NCBI GenBank assembly: GCA_023079485.1
Contig: CM041084.1
Coordinates: 102,094,467 to 102,158,466, forward strand
Length of the DNA stretch: 64,000 nucleotides
Direction of reading: 5' to 3'
Origin: Archilochus colubris
Lineage: Eukaryota > Chordata > Aves > Apodiformes > Trochilidae
The notes beneath the pieces were generated by a model that searched no databases, was not told the DNA's origin, and was given only the letters and a program-made list of their open reading frames with translations. Positions 1-11,162 of the stretch are shown piece after piece. Positions within the stretch are counted from its first letter, which is position 1, and each line of letters opens with the position of its first letter. The position numbers and the translations under genes were made by a program.

Positions 1-159
1 ACAAGAGACTTAGCTAAAAGTAAAAGTACAAACAGAAAATCACCTTTATCCTGGCCCAAACCAGGACACTGGCCTCAAGGCCCTTAGCTCACTCTGGCTG
101 AAGCTAAATAGTCAGGATTGCTCACATGTCCGTTTTCTTCCAAAAACTCCCAACACCAC

Positions 160-375
160 CACACTTTGGGTAATGTGCAAGCTTGCTGAGGAAGCACTCA
201 ATTCCCTCATCTAAATCATTGATAAAGATATTGAACAAGACCAGCCCCAAAACTGACCCTTGGGGCACGTACCTGTGACACACACTGGCCACCAACTGGA
301 TTTAACTCCATTCCCTACTACTCTTTGGCCTCAGCCATCCAGCCAGGTTTTCACCCAGCAGGTTGACAAGTACTG
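160..375 (-). repeat. CR1 LINE fragment (ORF2 internal piece)
   Basis: The plus strand reads as the reverse complement of CR1 ORF2. It matches the same section of the longer reverse CR1 copy in this window (about 61660-61870): the shared run covers the segments around 'attgaacaagacc', 'gacccttggggcac' and 'ccaactggattt'. Both ends are truncated and it is clearly diverged. The boundaries are approximate. Confidence 0.75.
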
Positions 376-965
376 CATGGAAAAGCTTTGACAAGAAAAT
401 CAGAACTGGTGAAAAATCCAAGCTTATATATAAAAGCTAAACAAAATTATATTTAAAATAGAAAATATCTGGGATGTGAGATGCAATATCTCAAATCTGA
501 AAAGGTGATTCCTTTGGAAGCACATCAGCATGTGGAAAATTTTTGACAAATTACTTCACATGGGAATCTTGAATATTTTACATCTCCAGCTCCCACATCT
601 CTGCTGGGATTTATGCAAAGCAACAGTAATCATCATCCGAGTCAGGAAAAAAAAGAGAGAATGATTAAGGATGTTTCTCCTTAATCATTTTCATATTCTG
701 AATAAATTTGTATTACATATGCCTGTCAAATTTACAAGCACATGTAAAATCATCATAGTTTCCACACACAAAGTACACAGTGACATAGCATGGGAGAGAT
801 TCAAAGTAGCTTTAGTGAAACAGTACCAAGATTTTTAGTAGACAAATATTCAGCTCAATTTCATGATTTTTTTTCTCAGCATCCCTTTAAAATGACTGAA
901 GCACTAAATGAAAAATAGTGTAAATGAGAAACCAAGTAACTAGAATGGGTCAGGATGTAGACTCA

Positions 966-1005
966 CCAATGCTACAGCCTGTGCTCCAATGCTACAGACT
1001 GTGCT
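966..1005. repeat. Tandem duplication, 20-bp unit x2
   Basis: Positions 966-985 and 986-1005 are the same 20-bp unit with one C/A difference. It is a short local duplication with no visible coding role. Confidence 0.85.
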
Positions 1006-1187
1006 TTGCACAACAAAAATGGTCCATATGTCACTTGTTTCTACCATATCATGCCATATATCAGCCTTTTAAGACATTACTTAAGGTTTCAGAAACTGAG
1101 CTCCTAGGATAGCATTTACATGTTTGATAGCATGTAGACTGGTAAATTTAGACCTATATTTCTGAGGCCAAATAAGGCATGCCAAAT

Positions 1188-1274
1188 ATCATATAATATA
1201 TATATTATATATATCATATATATATTTATGATAAATAATATCATATATATATCACATATATATCATATATAATA
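1188..1274. repeat. AT-rich simple repeat
   Basis: About 87 bp of interrupted (AT)n with ATC interruptions, able to fold back on itself. It is a low-complexity microsatellite. Confidence 0.9.
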
Positions 1275-3380
1275 GTTCATCTCAAATTGTGAGAAGCAAG
1301 ATCAGCATGCAGAAAGGTATAAAGTTGGAGGGAAGACTTGGAGATGAATAGTGAAAACAGAGTAGTGGTTTTAAGAATAACACAAGAAGAAGAGAGACAG
1401 AGAGGGAGCAAATGATCACTGTGCCTCCAGATCAATTACTGTTGGACACTGCTGTGTACTGGAAGTGGTCGGATGTACAGACACATAATCATTCACAGGG
1501 AGAGAATTCAGGCTGTATAAGCACAGCCTTGACTTAATAGCACCTTGTGTGGTAGGTATCTTATTTTCTTTTTTGCTCTTTTCATGAAGAGGCTTTTTCA
1601 TTATGTTCAGTTGTGATATGCCTCACTGTACAACACCATCTATGTGTTAGCAGAGACTTGTTGACCTCAAGTTCTTGTGCTAACAAAGTAGCTAACGATT
1701 GATTCACAGAGCCATCACCTAGAGGTATATCTGAGAGCTGTAAACCAGTTCATTTGTGCTCTCTGTACACCTGCAGCAGTGGCAAGATCAGAGCTGACTG
1801 AATCACTGAATCACACAAGGCAAATAATCACCAGAAATATCTCAGTCTTGTGTCTTTGCCCATCAGATCCTCCTAATCTATTTTCCATCTTTTTCCTTCT
1901 GTTCTTGAAATACTAAGCTCCTGTCTATCTTCACTTCTTTACCTTCACCTTGTCTTTTTGCATTATATCCCCAGTATCTGGAAGACATTTTCATTTATCA
2001 CTGATGTTTTAAATTTGATGACTCTGTCATGCAGGGAATATTGAATAAAACAATATATTTTTTAAATTTCTGATGCAAATTTTCCTCAAAACTTAGTTCA
2101 GCTTAATAATTAGATTGGAAGTAGTTTCCAAATGTGATAGCTAAAACCATTTTTTTCCCACTAAGACATTGCCACTACCCTTTGCTTTAATGAAAACATT
2201 TGACTGATTCAAAAATATGTAATCGATCATTGTGAGGACAAGAAAAATGAAAGTTGTTATTGTGTACTGGGTGGTAAATTTGTGCTTACTATGGCTGAAT
2301 GATTGTGGCATGATTATTGCAATACCTGCAGCAATTCTTCATATTAATGCAATACTGGCTTAAATCTCAGTGAGATTATATCTGCAGTTTGTGTTCTTTG
2401 TAACAAAACAGTGCAGTTAACAGACTTTTGATAACAGAAAAGGGGAAGACCATCAATACCAAGTCACTGTTTAAGTGTCCAGGCTCCCTGGGGACCATGG
2501 GAGCTGCCCAGGGGGTACTGGCATAGCCCCATCCCAGGCATTGGACACTCCCATTTGGCCAACAGCCTGGCCAAACCACGTAACTCCTGTTTGGAAGTAT
2601 ATTATCTGCTTCTAAAAACTCCATAACCAAACAGCAAGAGTTCAAATATTATACCCCAATCAAGTTTTCTGGCTTTGGATAATCTGTGGTGGGAGAAACT
2701 CTCTGGTCTTTCAACAGTTGTAAGTCAATGTGTCTTTCCAAGATGCAAAAATAAATAGAGTGAGGGTAAGAGAAGTTATCCATCATTATCTGAATACAAG
2801 TATTGAAGGATCTGTGGTGTTTAGAAAATATGACAAATACAGTGTGGGACAACATTTAACAACAATATGTTTTGATATGTAATTTAAAATTACAGAAGAT
2901 ATTAATTGAAAAATTAATTTGATTGAATTTGATTAATTTGATTGAAAAAGCCTAAAAGTACCACAGGCACTTAAAGAAATGATGAGAATTTTCTCTTGTA
3001 ATAGCTTGAGAAATCTGCTATGGGCTCTCAAGGAGAGGTTTTGATATGAACAGAAACCTTTGAAATGTTACAAAGGAAAAGAAATGCTGCCAGTAGTGAC
3101 TTGTTATGGGATACTTCCAGTTCCAAAAAGAAACTGTGGAATAAAAGTTACGAAGAGTGGTAAGGCAAATACTTCTGTAATGAAAAAGTCTTTCTGGGCA
3201 CCAACAGTCAATAGTTCAAAAGGATTTTGGAAAAAAAATATTTAAAACAATTTTTAAAGAAAAAGGTATCAAATATTTGTAGGAAAATGGAAATATGGAC
3301 CTAATGTGTTTAGTAAAAATAAATCTTCTAACCCATCTAGAGTGAGAAGAACAAAATGAGGAAGAGCAGATCAAGTAACC

Positions 3381-3407
3381 TTATTTTATTTTATTTTATT
3401 TTATTTT
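3381..3407. repeat. (TTTTA)n microsatellite
   Basis: About five tandem copies of a TTTTA pentamer. Confidence 0.9.
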
Positions 3408-3599
3408 CACGATAAGTAATTTTCCAAACAACAGAAATGTCACTGACTGAATCCATCTGGATCTGATGTCCTACCACCTGGAAAGCTGTCAGTTGAAATG
3501 GAGAATTTACACAAGAGGTGTATGGCAGCCAAGCCCCATGCTAATCCAATAGCTGGACAAGCAATACCAGGTTTTGTGGAGAAAGGAAGAATGGGCAGA

Positions 3600-4060
3600 G
3601 AGATTTAAGTAGCAAAGAAACAGTCAGTCTTGGGACCTAATGTGTTTGCTGATCTTATTATTGAAAACCATGAAGGTGCTAATGTAAATTGCTGACTACC
3701 AAACACTGAGGGTCATCTGCCCTGCAAAGAAGGATTAGAGTGTTACATAGGAGTATGGTGTTGGATAACAGAGATGAAATTCAATAGTACAAAGCCTAAG
3801 GTCATAAGTTGTAAGATGTCAGTAGATTGCCTCAGCTGGAAGTGACAGAGGACTAAAGAGGTCTGAAGACATTAATCAGCCGGGTTGACTGCAGTCTGCC
3901 CCTGTGTGTATGTGTGAAAAAGGCCAAAGCACTTCTAAAATTTATTAGATTATATTTTTTTCCATCTGAGACAGAAATGTGTCACAGTATGAGTGTCCTG
4001 GTCTCTAATGAAACTTCTCCTGGTGTACTGTGTATGGTTCTGAGCACCCATGGTGCAGAT
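3600..4060 (+). repeat. Probable ancient CR1/L3-type LINE remnant
   Basis: Several phrases typical of old CR1/L3 ORF2 3' halves appear in order on the plus strand: 'gatgaaattcaatagtacaa' followed by 'aaggtcataa', then near 4020 'gtactgtgtatggttctgag'. Divergence is high and no terminal repeat is visible, so the ends are guesses and the assignment is tentative. Confidence 0.35.
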
Positions 4061-7000
4061 GGATAACTTTGTGCAGGAACAAGTACAGGTGGGCTTTGCT
4101 AAATTTATGAAAAAAATATTTCACATTGTTGTCTGTCAGCAGGCAAAAGGGAGGAGCACAGACTGGTCTCCCTCCCATGCATGTGTTGGCAGTGAGGAAG
4201 CTGGGACCAGAGGCAGAAACATTCTGTCATCCTGACCAGAGACCCCTGTCCATGGAAGGACTATGGATGGGTCCCTTTGGAAGGTTCAGGAATCCACACA
4301 GCAGTCAGGATGAGCCGTGCTGTGCCAGGCTGTGGTGCAGGAACATTTTGGCTGATATCTCACAGAGTGTGAGTGTCTTGCTGGAATCATAACAGACCAG
4401 CACTTCCCAGTGCAAAACAAGGAGTAACAGTCACCACTCATAACTCAAAACTTGCACCTGTGTTGGTTCCTGTCAGATTTAAATATATTTCCCTCTACTT
4501 TTGCATGCTATGGAGGTCAAACTCTCAAGCTGCAATAGGCTGCTCTTCCTTCTCTCGTAAGTCTGGCTCCATGTGAAATACACAAACTAAGACTGATATA
4601 GAGAATAATGAGACACAGAGACTGACTTTACCTAGAGAGAAAGGTCTTCACCTCTTAAGGTGAGGAGACACAGTGCTCCCCTGTCTCCAGTGGGTGATGA
4701 AGATGGCTAGTTAGGATATAATGGAGTGTAGCATGTCTTCCCAAAATGAGTTCTTTACTGGAGAAAACTGTCTTTTTTTGGGAATCCATTCAGAATATTG
4801 GGCCCAACTTTGAAAATACATTCCAGAAGACAACACACATTCTTAAAAACTCTGTCCATCAAAAAAATGTTCTGCTAGTTTTATTGAGGGTTCTGTAGTC
4901 TAGTGAACGAGACGGACTTGGATGCTGTGCAATTTGACTACTACACACAACTAGAGGATTTTGTAGCTTCTCAGCACTTCAATGAACAATCTAGAGAGCT
5001 GTTTTTCCTGCTGTGTCAGGTTCTAAATTAATCTTCCATCTTTCCCATTCAGAAAAAACAATCTGGTCTCAGGCACTATGTAATTCTAATTAGCAGAAGG
5101 CAGAACTAACATTTCCAAAGAGTCTTTCTCCCAGGACTAGTATCACTAAATATATGTGGATACACAAAGCCAGGGGGATTCGGTGATTTAAAGAGCTCCA
5201 AGTGGTTTGAAACATGTACTTTGATATTCAAATAGGAGTTAAATGATTTTAAATTAGCTGTGGATATTATCTCATTTTAAAGCCAGATAAAAGTGTGTAA
5301 ATTTAAATGCCAACATAATTAAAAAACCCAAAAGATTTTGCTGTCACATTATCTCCATTTTATTTGCAGAATAAACAGTGGCAGCACAGAATTTGAAAAC
5401 TGTATTCGACTCAGTAATGCCATGACACATGGCAAAACACTGAAAATCTTTAGATTTTTATATCCCACATGTGACCTATACAAATTGTATTGCAATGAGA
5501 GCAGAGAAACAAGATGTTTAACTGTTTTAATTTCTCTACATTTCTCTCTGAAATGTTCAAAAGCAATTTATATATAATTAAGTCTTTCAAGATGCCAGTG
5601 CAAAGAAATAACCAGTGGTGAAGGAGAGGTCAGGAGTCTGTAACAGCATCCAGAGGTCCCTCCATTGAGGCCCCTTCTCTCTCTAATTAGAAATTTATAT
5701 TATAGACCAAGTACTAAAGCTTAGCACTTGGAGGAAGAAGGAGTTCTATTAGAGTTCACCTTTTTCATTCTTCCTGTTGCAGGTCTGGCCAGTTTCCTGA
5801 ACCAAGAGACACTTGATGTGAGTGTCCAGCTCTTTGTTGGCCATTACTTCCTGTGCTCAGGTGGAAAGACCAAAATGCCATATGGCTGATGTAGCTGAGC
5901 AGCTCCTGATGTGCAAGATGAGGAAACATGTGAGCTTACTCCATGGTGCAACACCAGACAGGAGGTAACAGCCCCCAGACACCAAGGAACTAGTGGGGAG
6001 ACCGCAGAGATCCAGGCAGTGAGGGGAAGAAGAGGATACTGCTGAACCACTGTACAGAAAAGCCTGGGAGCCACTGGTCTCATCCAGACCTCCTGCTGGT
6101 GGTTCCACTGAAAATGACAAAGGCCTCAGCAGAAGAGAAGAGTCTGGAAATTTCTTAGTTGTGTCGCAAGGTGGGTGTGGTGGAAAGTGGCTATACTAGT
6201 ACTGAGAGTTAGAGTTAATATTTCTGACAATGCAAATGCACAAAATAGTGTGGACTAATCGCTCATATTGAAAATTAAGTGTGCAGCACAGAGCAAAATT
6301 TCTATTTACAATGAAAACACAATGCATTTCACATATTAAAACCTATTTCCAGGTGACAGAAATTGTTCTGTTGTAACAATATTCAGCCACAGTGAGTGCA
6401 CAGTTCCGTGCCAAAATGCTGTGACCAAAATGAAATAAGACAAACTCATTTAACAACCCATGGAGGTGATAACGTTTAATTTAGAAACAAAAAGTTGGGT
6501 CATAGAGCTGCGTTGTTTATATCTACTTAAAAGTCTCATGAGGTCATGTTCTTAATGTAGTATTTTATCTTAAATAAGATGATAAAAATGTAACACCTTG
6601 TCAACAGAACAAAGAAAGCTCACTTTTATTGAATTGTAACACATTGTATGGCTTTACAGTGTTTTGCTGCTGACTACTTCTCCAGACTCTCTGCCATTAA
6701 GCTGAAATATCTACACTATATGCACTGTGGTTTGGCATCAAACAAAAAGAAAGACATCCATAAAATATTGTTATTCTTGTATCATGGTCAATGTAGAAAC
6801 TGATCTTTCCTACTTTCTGGATAACGAAGCAAAAAAATTTGTTTTCTTTCCTAAATCTGACAAAAGGGAAAAAAATCCTAGAAATAATTTTTAAAAGAAA
6901 TGTTGATTTTACACTGAATTTAGTGAAGATACTTAAAAGGGAGGGCTCTCAGTTTGAAGCTGCTGTCATCATGTCTTTGCACAGAGATAGCACAGGGTAT

Positions 7001-10000
7001 CAGTATCTGTTCCTGTCTCTCTCCCTCTTCGATGCTATATTTATCACTCCCCTGGCCATAAAAGGTCTGGACTGGGGCTCTGACATTCCACTGACTGCAG
7101 ACATTATTTTTGTTCTGGATCTTGAAGTCCAGTCCTTACCCCTCGTCCTGACTACCTCCTCCTTTGCTGACTTCATTGTTGCTGTAATTTTCTGCTATTC
7201 ACCACTCCAGAGTTACTCCATTTGCTGCTGATCATTTGGGCCCTGGTAAGTGTTCCTGTAGGGCAGAAGATTTTATGTGTTCAATTAATTTTAACCTGAA
7301 TCTGTAGTGCCAGATTGATAGTAGCTCTCTTTATTCTTCTCATCTCAGCAGTTATTTGAGGGACTTGTGGACATGAACTGAAGACTGAGGGTTTACCTGT
7401 GAAACAAAGCAAAGTAGTGCAAGGGTCTGCTTATTATCAACTCAGCTATTGCCACAGTACTCTCAAATGAAGCATGGCTTACTGAGCTACAGGAGGAGTT
7501 TGACATGTAACTTGCTTCAAGCTTAGAGAGTGTGTAGATAATCTAAATCTTTTCTAGTTCCAAAGTGTGTCTTGTGATTTGTAAAGTTATCAACAGAGCT
7601 GGAGAAAATGTTATAACTTTTTTCCTCCTCACAAAGGTTTCTGTGTTTTATCTCTTTCACTGTTTTTACTGACTGATGAATTAGATCTTTAAAGAATTAG
7701 AAACTGGCAAACAGCACAAGAGGTAATGTCAATAAAATCACTTTCTTTAATGTGTAGCTATGACCTATGAAAGCGTTCAGAACTGTCCATCTGTTCAGTA
7801 AAGAAAGTTCAGTTTAGTTCAGTTCAACAGCTGCTAACATATAGCTCCAAAACCTGTATATTCATCTAAGGATGGCCACTAATATTTTTAGGCCAAGCTC
7901 TGCAGTTTTGAAATCTTACACAGATCTTTAGAGGGAGCATTGCCCTCACGCTCAAGGAGGATGGATATAAATTAAGTAAATGCAGGTAGCATGGATTTTA
8001 TAGAACTTAAGAGGTGCAAGTCAATCCCATAATTAGACAGTGCTCCAAATAGGACCAAAATCCTTAGAAGACTCAGAGTTTCTCGTCATGTCTGATAGCA
8101 TCAGACTTGCTAATGGATCCTGACCTGTGAGCAATACTTGTTATTTCAGAGGATATACAAAACTCATGGCATGACAAAATACCTATAAAAAGAGTTTCCT
8201 CTTCTAAAACGTGAGTCAGAGCTGTCCTTTGATTTTAACCATGAGAGCTGCTTCCTGCCCTGCTCCTGCCTTACAGCCTTAGTTCCTACTCAGTCATAGA
8301 TGACTCCTCTTACTCCTAAGTTCAGATGTTTTACGTTTCGAAGAAAAAGGTTGCCTTTGTTCATTGTAAACATTCTGGCTTTAAGTCTGGTGCTTGTTCT
8401 TTGGCTCTGATAAGATTTAAGGAATGTAAATGTAAATTAAATGCCTCATTTAACTTCTTAATGGGCAATACATGCATTGCTTAATTCTTTTGGATGCTTT
8501 CCTTACTTTGAAACCTGGAAAGCTGTGGGAATCCCTGAGTGGACAGGACTGGAATAGCTACTAGCCTTGTGCTCCTTGTATGCTTGTAGTCAAAGCTGCA
8601 AAGAAAGCTGAAGGAAGACAACTGTAGTACTCTGCTGAGGGAAAACAGGATGTTTTCATATTCTTTTCCTCTCCCTGTGCAAAATAAGACTTGTCTGTAT
8701 GCCTTAACGTTGCTTAGCTGATAACACAATGGCTTGCAAACCCTGAGCTCCCCCACTGCAGATATGGGAGAGAAAGCAATAAAGGAAAATGGAGAAGAAA
8801 ACTCCTGAAACTAGGAGAAATTAAGAACTATGTCCTAACAGAAGCCAACAAAGTGAAATCAATAGCAACACAAAATATTGACAATGAAACTAGACAGAAT
8901 AGTTGTGCTCTTACACTTACATGAAGAAATAGCCAGCAAGAGAAATAAGGGAAGTAAAAAAGAACATCTGCTTTTCCCACAGAGAACAAAAGGCTAATGT
9001 TCTTTGCCATTCCTCTGCCCTCTCTGAGTAAAGTAAAAGTTACTGGATAAACTGGTCTCCTTCTAGTCATAATTTCACTGTGGTCAAGATATGAGCTATT
9101 TCTTGTACCTGTGCGAAGATTTCTGAATAACCTTCTTTCTTGTTAACTTTCTGCAAAAAAAGTGATCTGTTCTGCTATCACACAAAGAGAAGTTCCCAAT
9201 TAAAAAACCCCATAAGTATAAGAAAGATAAAACATTGGTAGTTTGGAGGCTTTTTTAATAATTTACCTTAGTTTGGGTATGTGAGTAGATACTGAAAAGA
9301 ACAGTTTCAATTTGTTGACTCACTCTCAGAACAAAATATTAAAGCATGAAAACCATGGGAAAAATAATCTCAATTTAAATGAAATTGAGATTACACGACA
9401 GCTCTATAATACAGCTCTCATTTTATATTGGAACATCAGATAAGTTGTTTCATTAACATGAACAAAACCAGAAGCAAAATGAATCTGCTATTGTTGTGAG
9501 TGATATTAAAAAACACAATAACTAACATCTCTCACCATTGTTTTGGGATCTTTAAATTCTTCCAAATATTCCCCCATTGTAGCTCATTTCTATTCATAAT
9601 CACCTCCTCAGGGACAATCCTAGCCATGTTGAAAAGCTAATAACCAGTGATAAGAGAAAGAAAAGTTATGACAGAGGTTAGTAAAGGAAAGTTTGCATAT
9701 CAGAGAAGGAAACAACAGTTTTAATAAACATAAAATAAAACAATGAAAAAATATAGACTGAATTGCCAGCTGAAAAAAACCCCCGAGGGAAGTCTCTTCT
9801 GTACTCAACCTTCATCCCATGCTGAGAGGAGAAATACCTCTCACTTGATTGAATTTCCTACTCTGAGTGACTGCAAGACCATCTATTGATGAATGTGCAA
9901 AGTAGAACTTGGATGGTTGTCTGGAGGAAGTTTCTTGATGATCTTGAACATGAAATCCTGGATTTTAAAAAAAGGGTCATTCAGACTGAGGAGCATGATA

Positions 10001-10676
10001 CTGTTTTAGTCATTGCATACTGACACTATCCCTGATTAAACTGTAAAAGTGGAAGATATTTTAAATGGATCTCTGGAATCACATGCAAATTAATCAATGA
10101 GATGCATGTTTACAGATAAAAGTCATATCCTTCTCAATCTTAATGTTTTTCAATGTTTTTCATTCACTGTTAAAATACTAAACTGAATATTGAATTCAAC
10201 CTGAAAATTTTGTTACAAAAATGAAGTAAATGTTCATAAATATTTATTTTAGCTTGCAAAGTACTGGCTAGTCTTGCTGGAATTGCTCATGACTTTTAAA
10301 ATAATCTATGAGTTTATTCTCTGTTTTGTAATTTAACAAAATCTTTACACAATCTCTGAAGAAGCAAAGCACATAAAATTTAATAAGTTGGCAGAAATGA
10401 GTGGAGAAATTAATCACATAAATCTTCAATAGTTTGCTATAACAGAGAGGCAAGCTACAAATGGACATACAAAATAGTGCAAGATTTTCTGTCCCTGATG
10501 AATAGCATACTAGCATCTTGAAACTTAAATACAAACCTACCCTTATGTTTAAAAAGCATCATATATAGAAAACCCAAACCTACTGTGCTTGATTTTTGAA
10601 TTTTGGGGTTAGCTTTTATTTTCTGTATTATTTGCATGCTAAGATTAGTCCTTATGCTTGGTCTCTTCTCTTTCAG

Positions 10677-10731
10677 ACATTGTCCTGTTACCTTAATAAA
10701 CGTGCAGTAAAAACCAACTCAGGAGCCAGCC
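10677..10731 (+). other. MYOM1: MYOM1 5'UTR portion of first coding exon
   Basis: This runs from the acceptor AG at 10675-10676 to the start codon at 10732: 55 nt of untranslated leader. Two ATGs sit in tandem, at 10732 and 10735. The first has G at -3 and the second has A at -3, so either can initiate, giving an MMSLP or MSLP amino end. The human protein, as I recall it, starts MSLPFYQR. Confidence 0.75.
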
Positions 10732-11162
10732 ATGATGTCTTTACCGTTCTACCAAAGGCACCACGACCACTACGACCACGCGTACCGCCATAAAGCACTG
10801 CAGTCCACTGTCAGCCAGTACCAAAAGGAAACCAAGAGCAAATCTGCTGTCTATGCTCAAGGATCTACAGCTTATGCCAGGAGCTCTGCAGCTTATCGCC
10901 ATGCATCTGCAGCAGGCTTCAGCCTTGACTCTTCAGCAGCATACAGCCATGGCTCTTCTTCAGCCTATGACCTCGAGTCAGCAGCCTACAGCTATGGATC
11001 TGCAGCCTATGATCAGTCTGCTGCACAAAGCAAGAGGTCTGCTGCCTACAGTCTTGAGTCTGAATCGCTGAGCAACACCTCAGCTGCCTACAGCCATGAG
11101 TCTGAATCCGTCAACAAGCTGGCTGCAGCCTACAGGCTGGGATCTGAAGCCTACAGTCTTGG
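10732..11162 (+). CDS. MYOM1: MYOM1 exon c1: head domain with SAAY repeats
   Basis: Encodes residues 1-143 plus two bases of codon 144. It opens with (M)[10 protein letters not shown], close to the human MYOM1 start, then has a Lys-rich patch and an 11-copy [S/T]-A-x-Y-like array with Tyr at 41, 48, 55, 71, 79, 86, 93, 106, 120, 134 and 141. In the family this N-terminal head (My1) is disordered and binds light meromyosin. The donor GTAAGC is at 11163 and the exon ends in phase 2. The array is much longer and more regular than what I remember of the human head, so alignment there will be poor. Confidence 0.95.

Larger units (their letters stand above)
1..10676. other. Upstream region or intron behind an unseen 5' exon; no defensible gene
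   Basis: The acceptor in front of position 10677 (TCTCTTCTCTTTCAG) implies an upstream non-coding exon, but I could not locate it or a promoter here. The stretch is AT-rich. It holds a CR1 piece near 160-375, a 20-bp tandem duplication at 966-1005, an AT repeat at 1188-1274, a TTTTA repeat at 3381-3407 and an old LINE-like stretch around 3600-4060. It also holds an isolated 130-codon ORF at 6839-7231 that I do not recognise. The GC-richer patches near 2480-2600, 4140-4400 and 5860-6130 are unassigned. The other ORFs look like chance. Confidence 0.6.
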
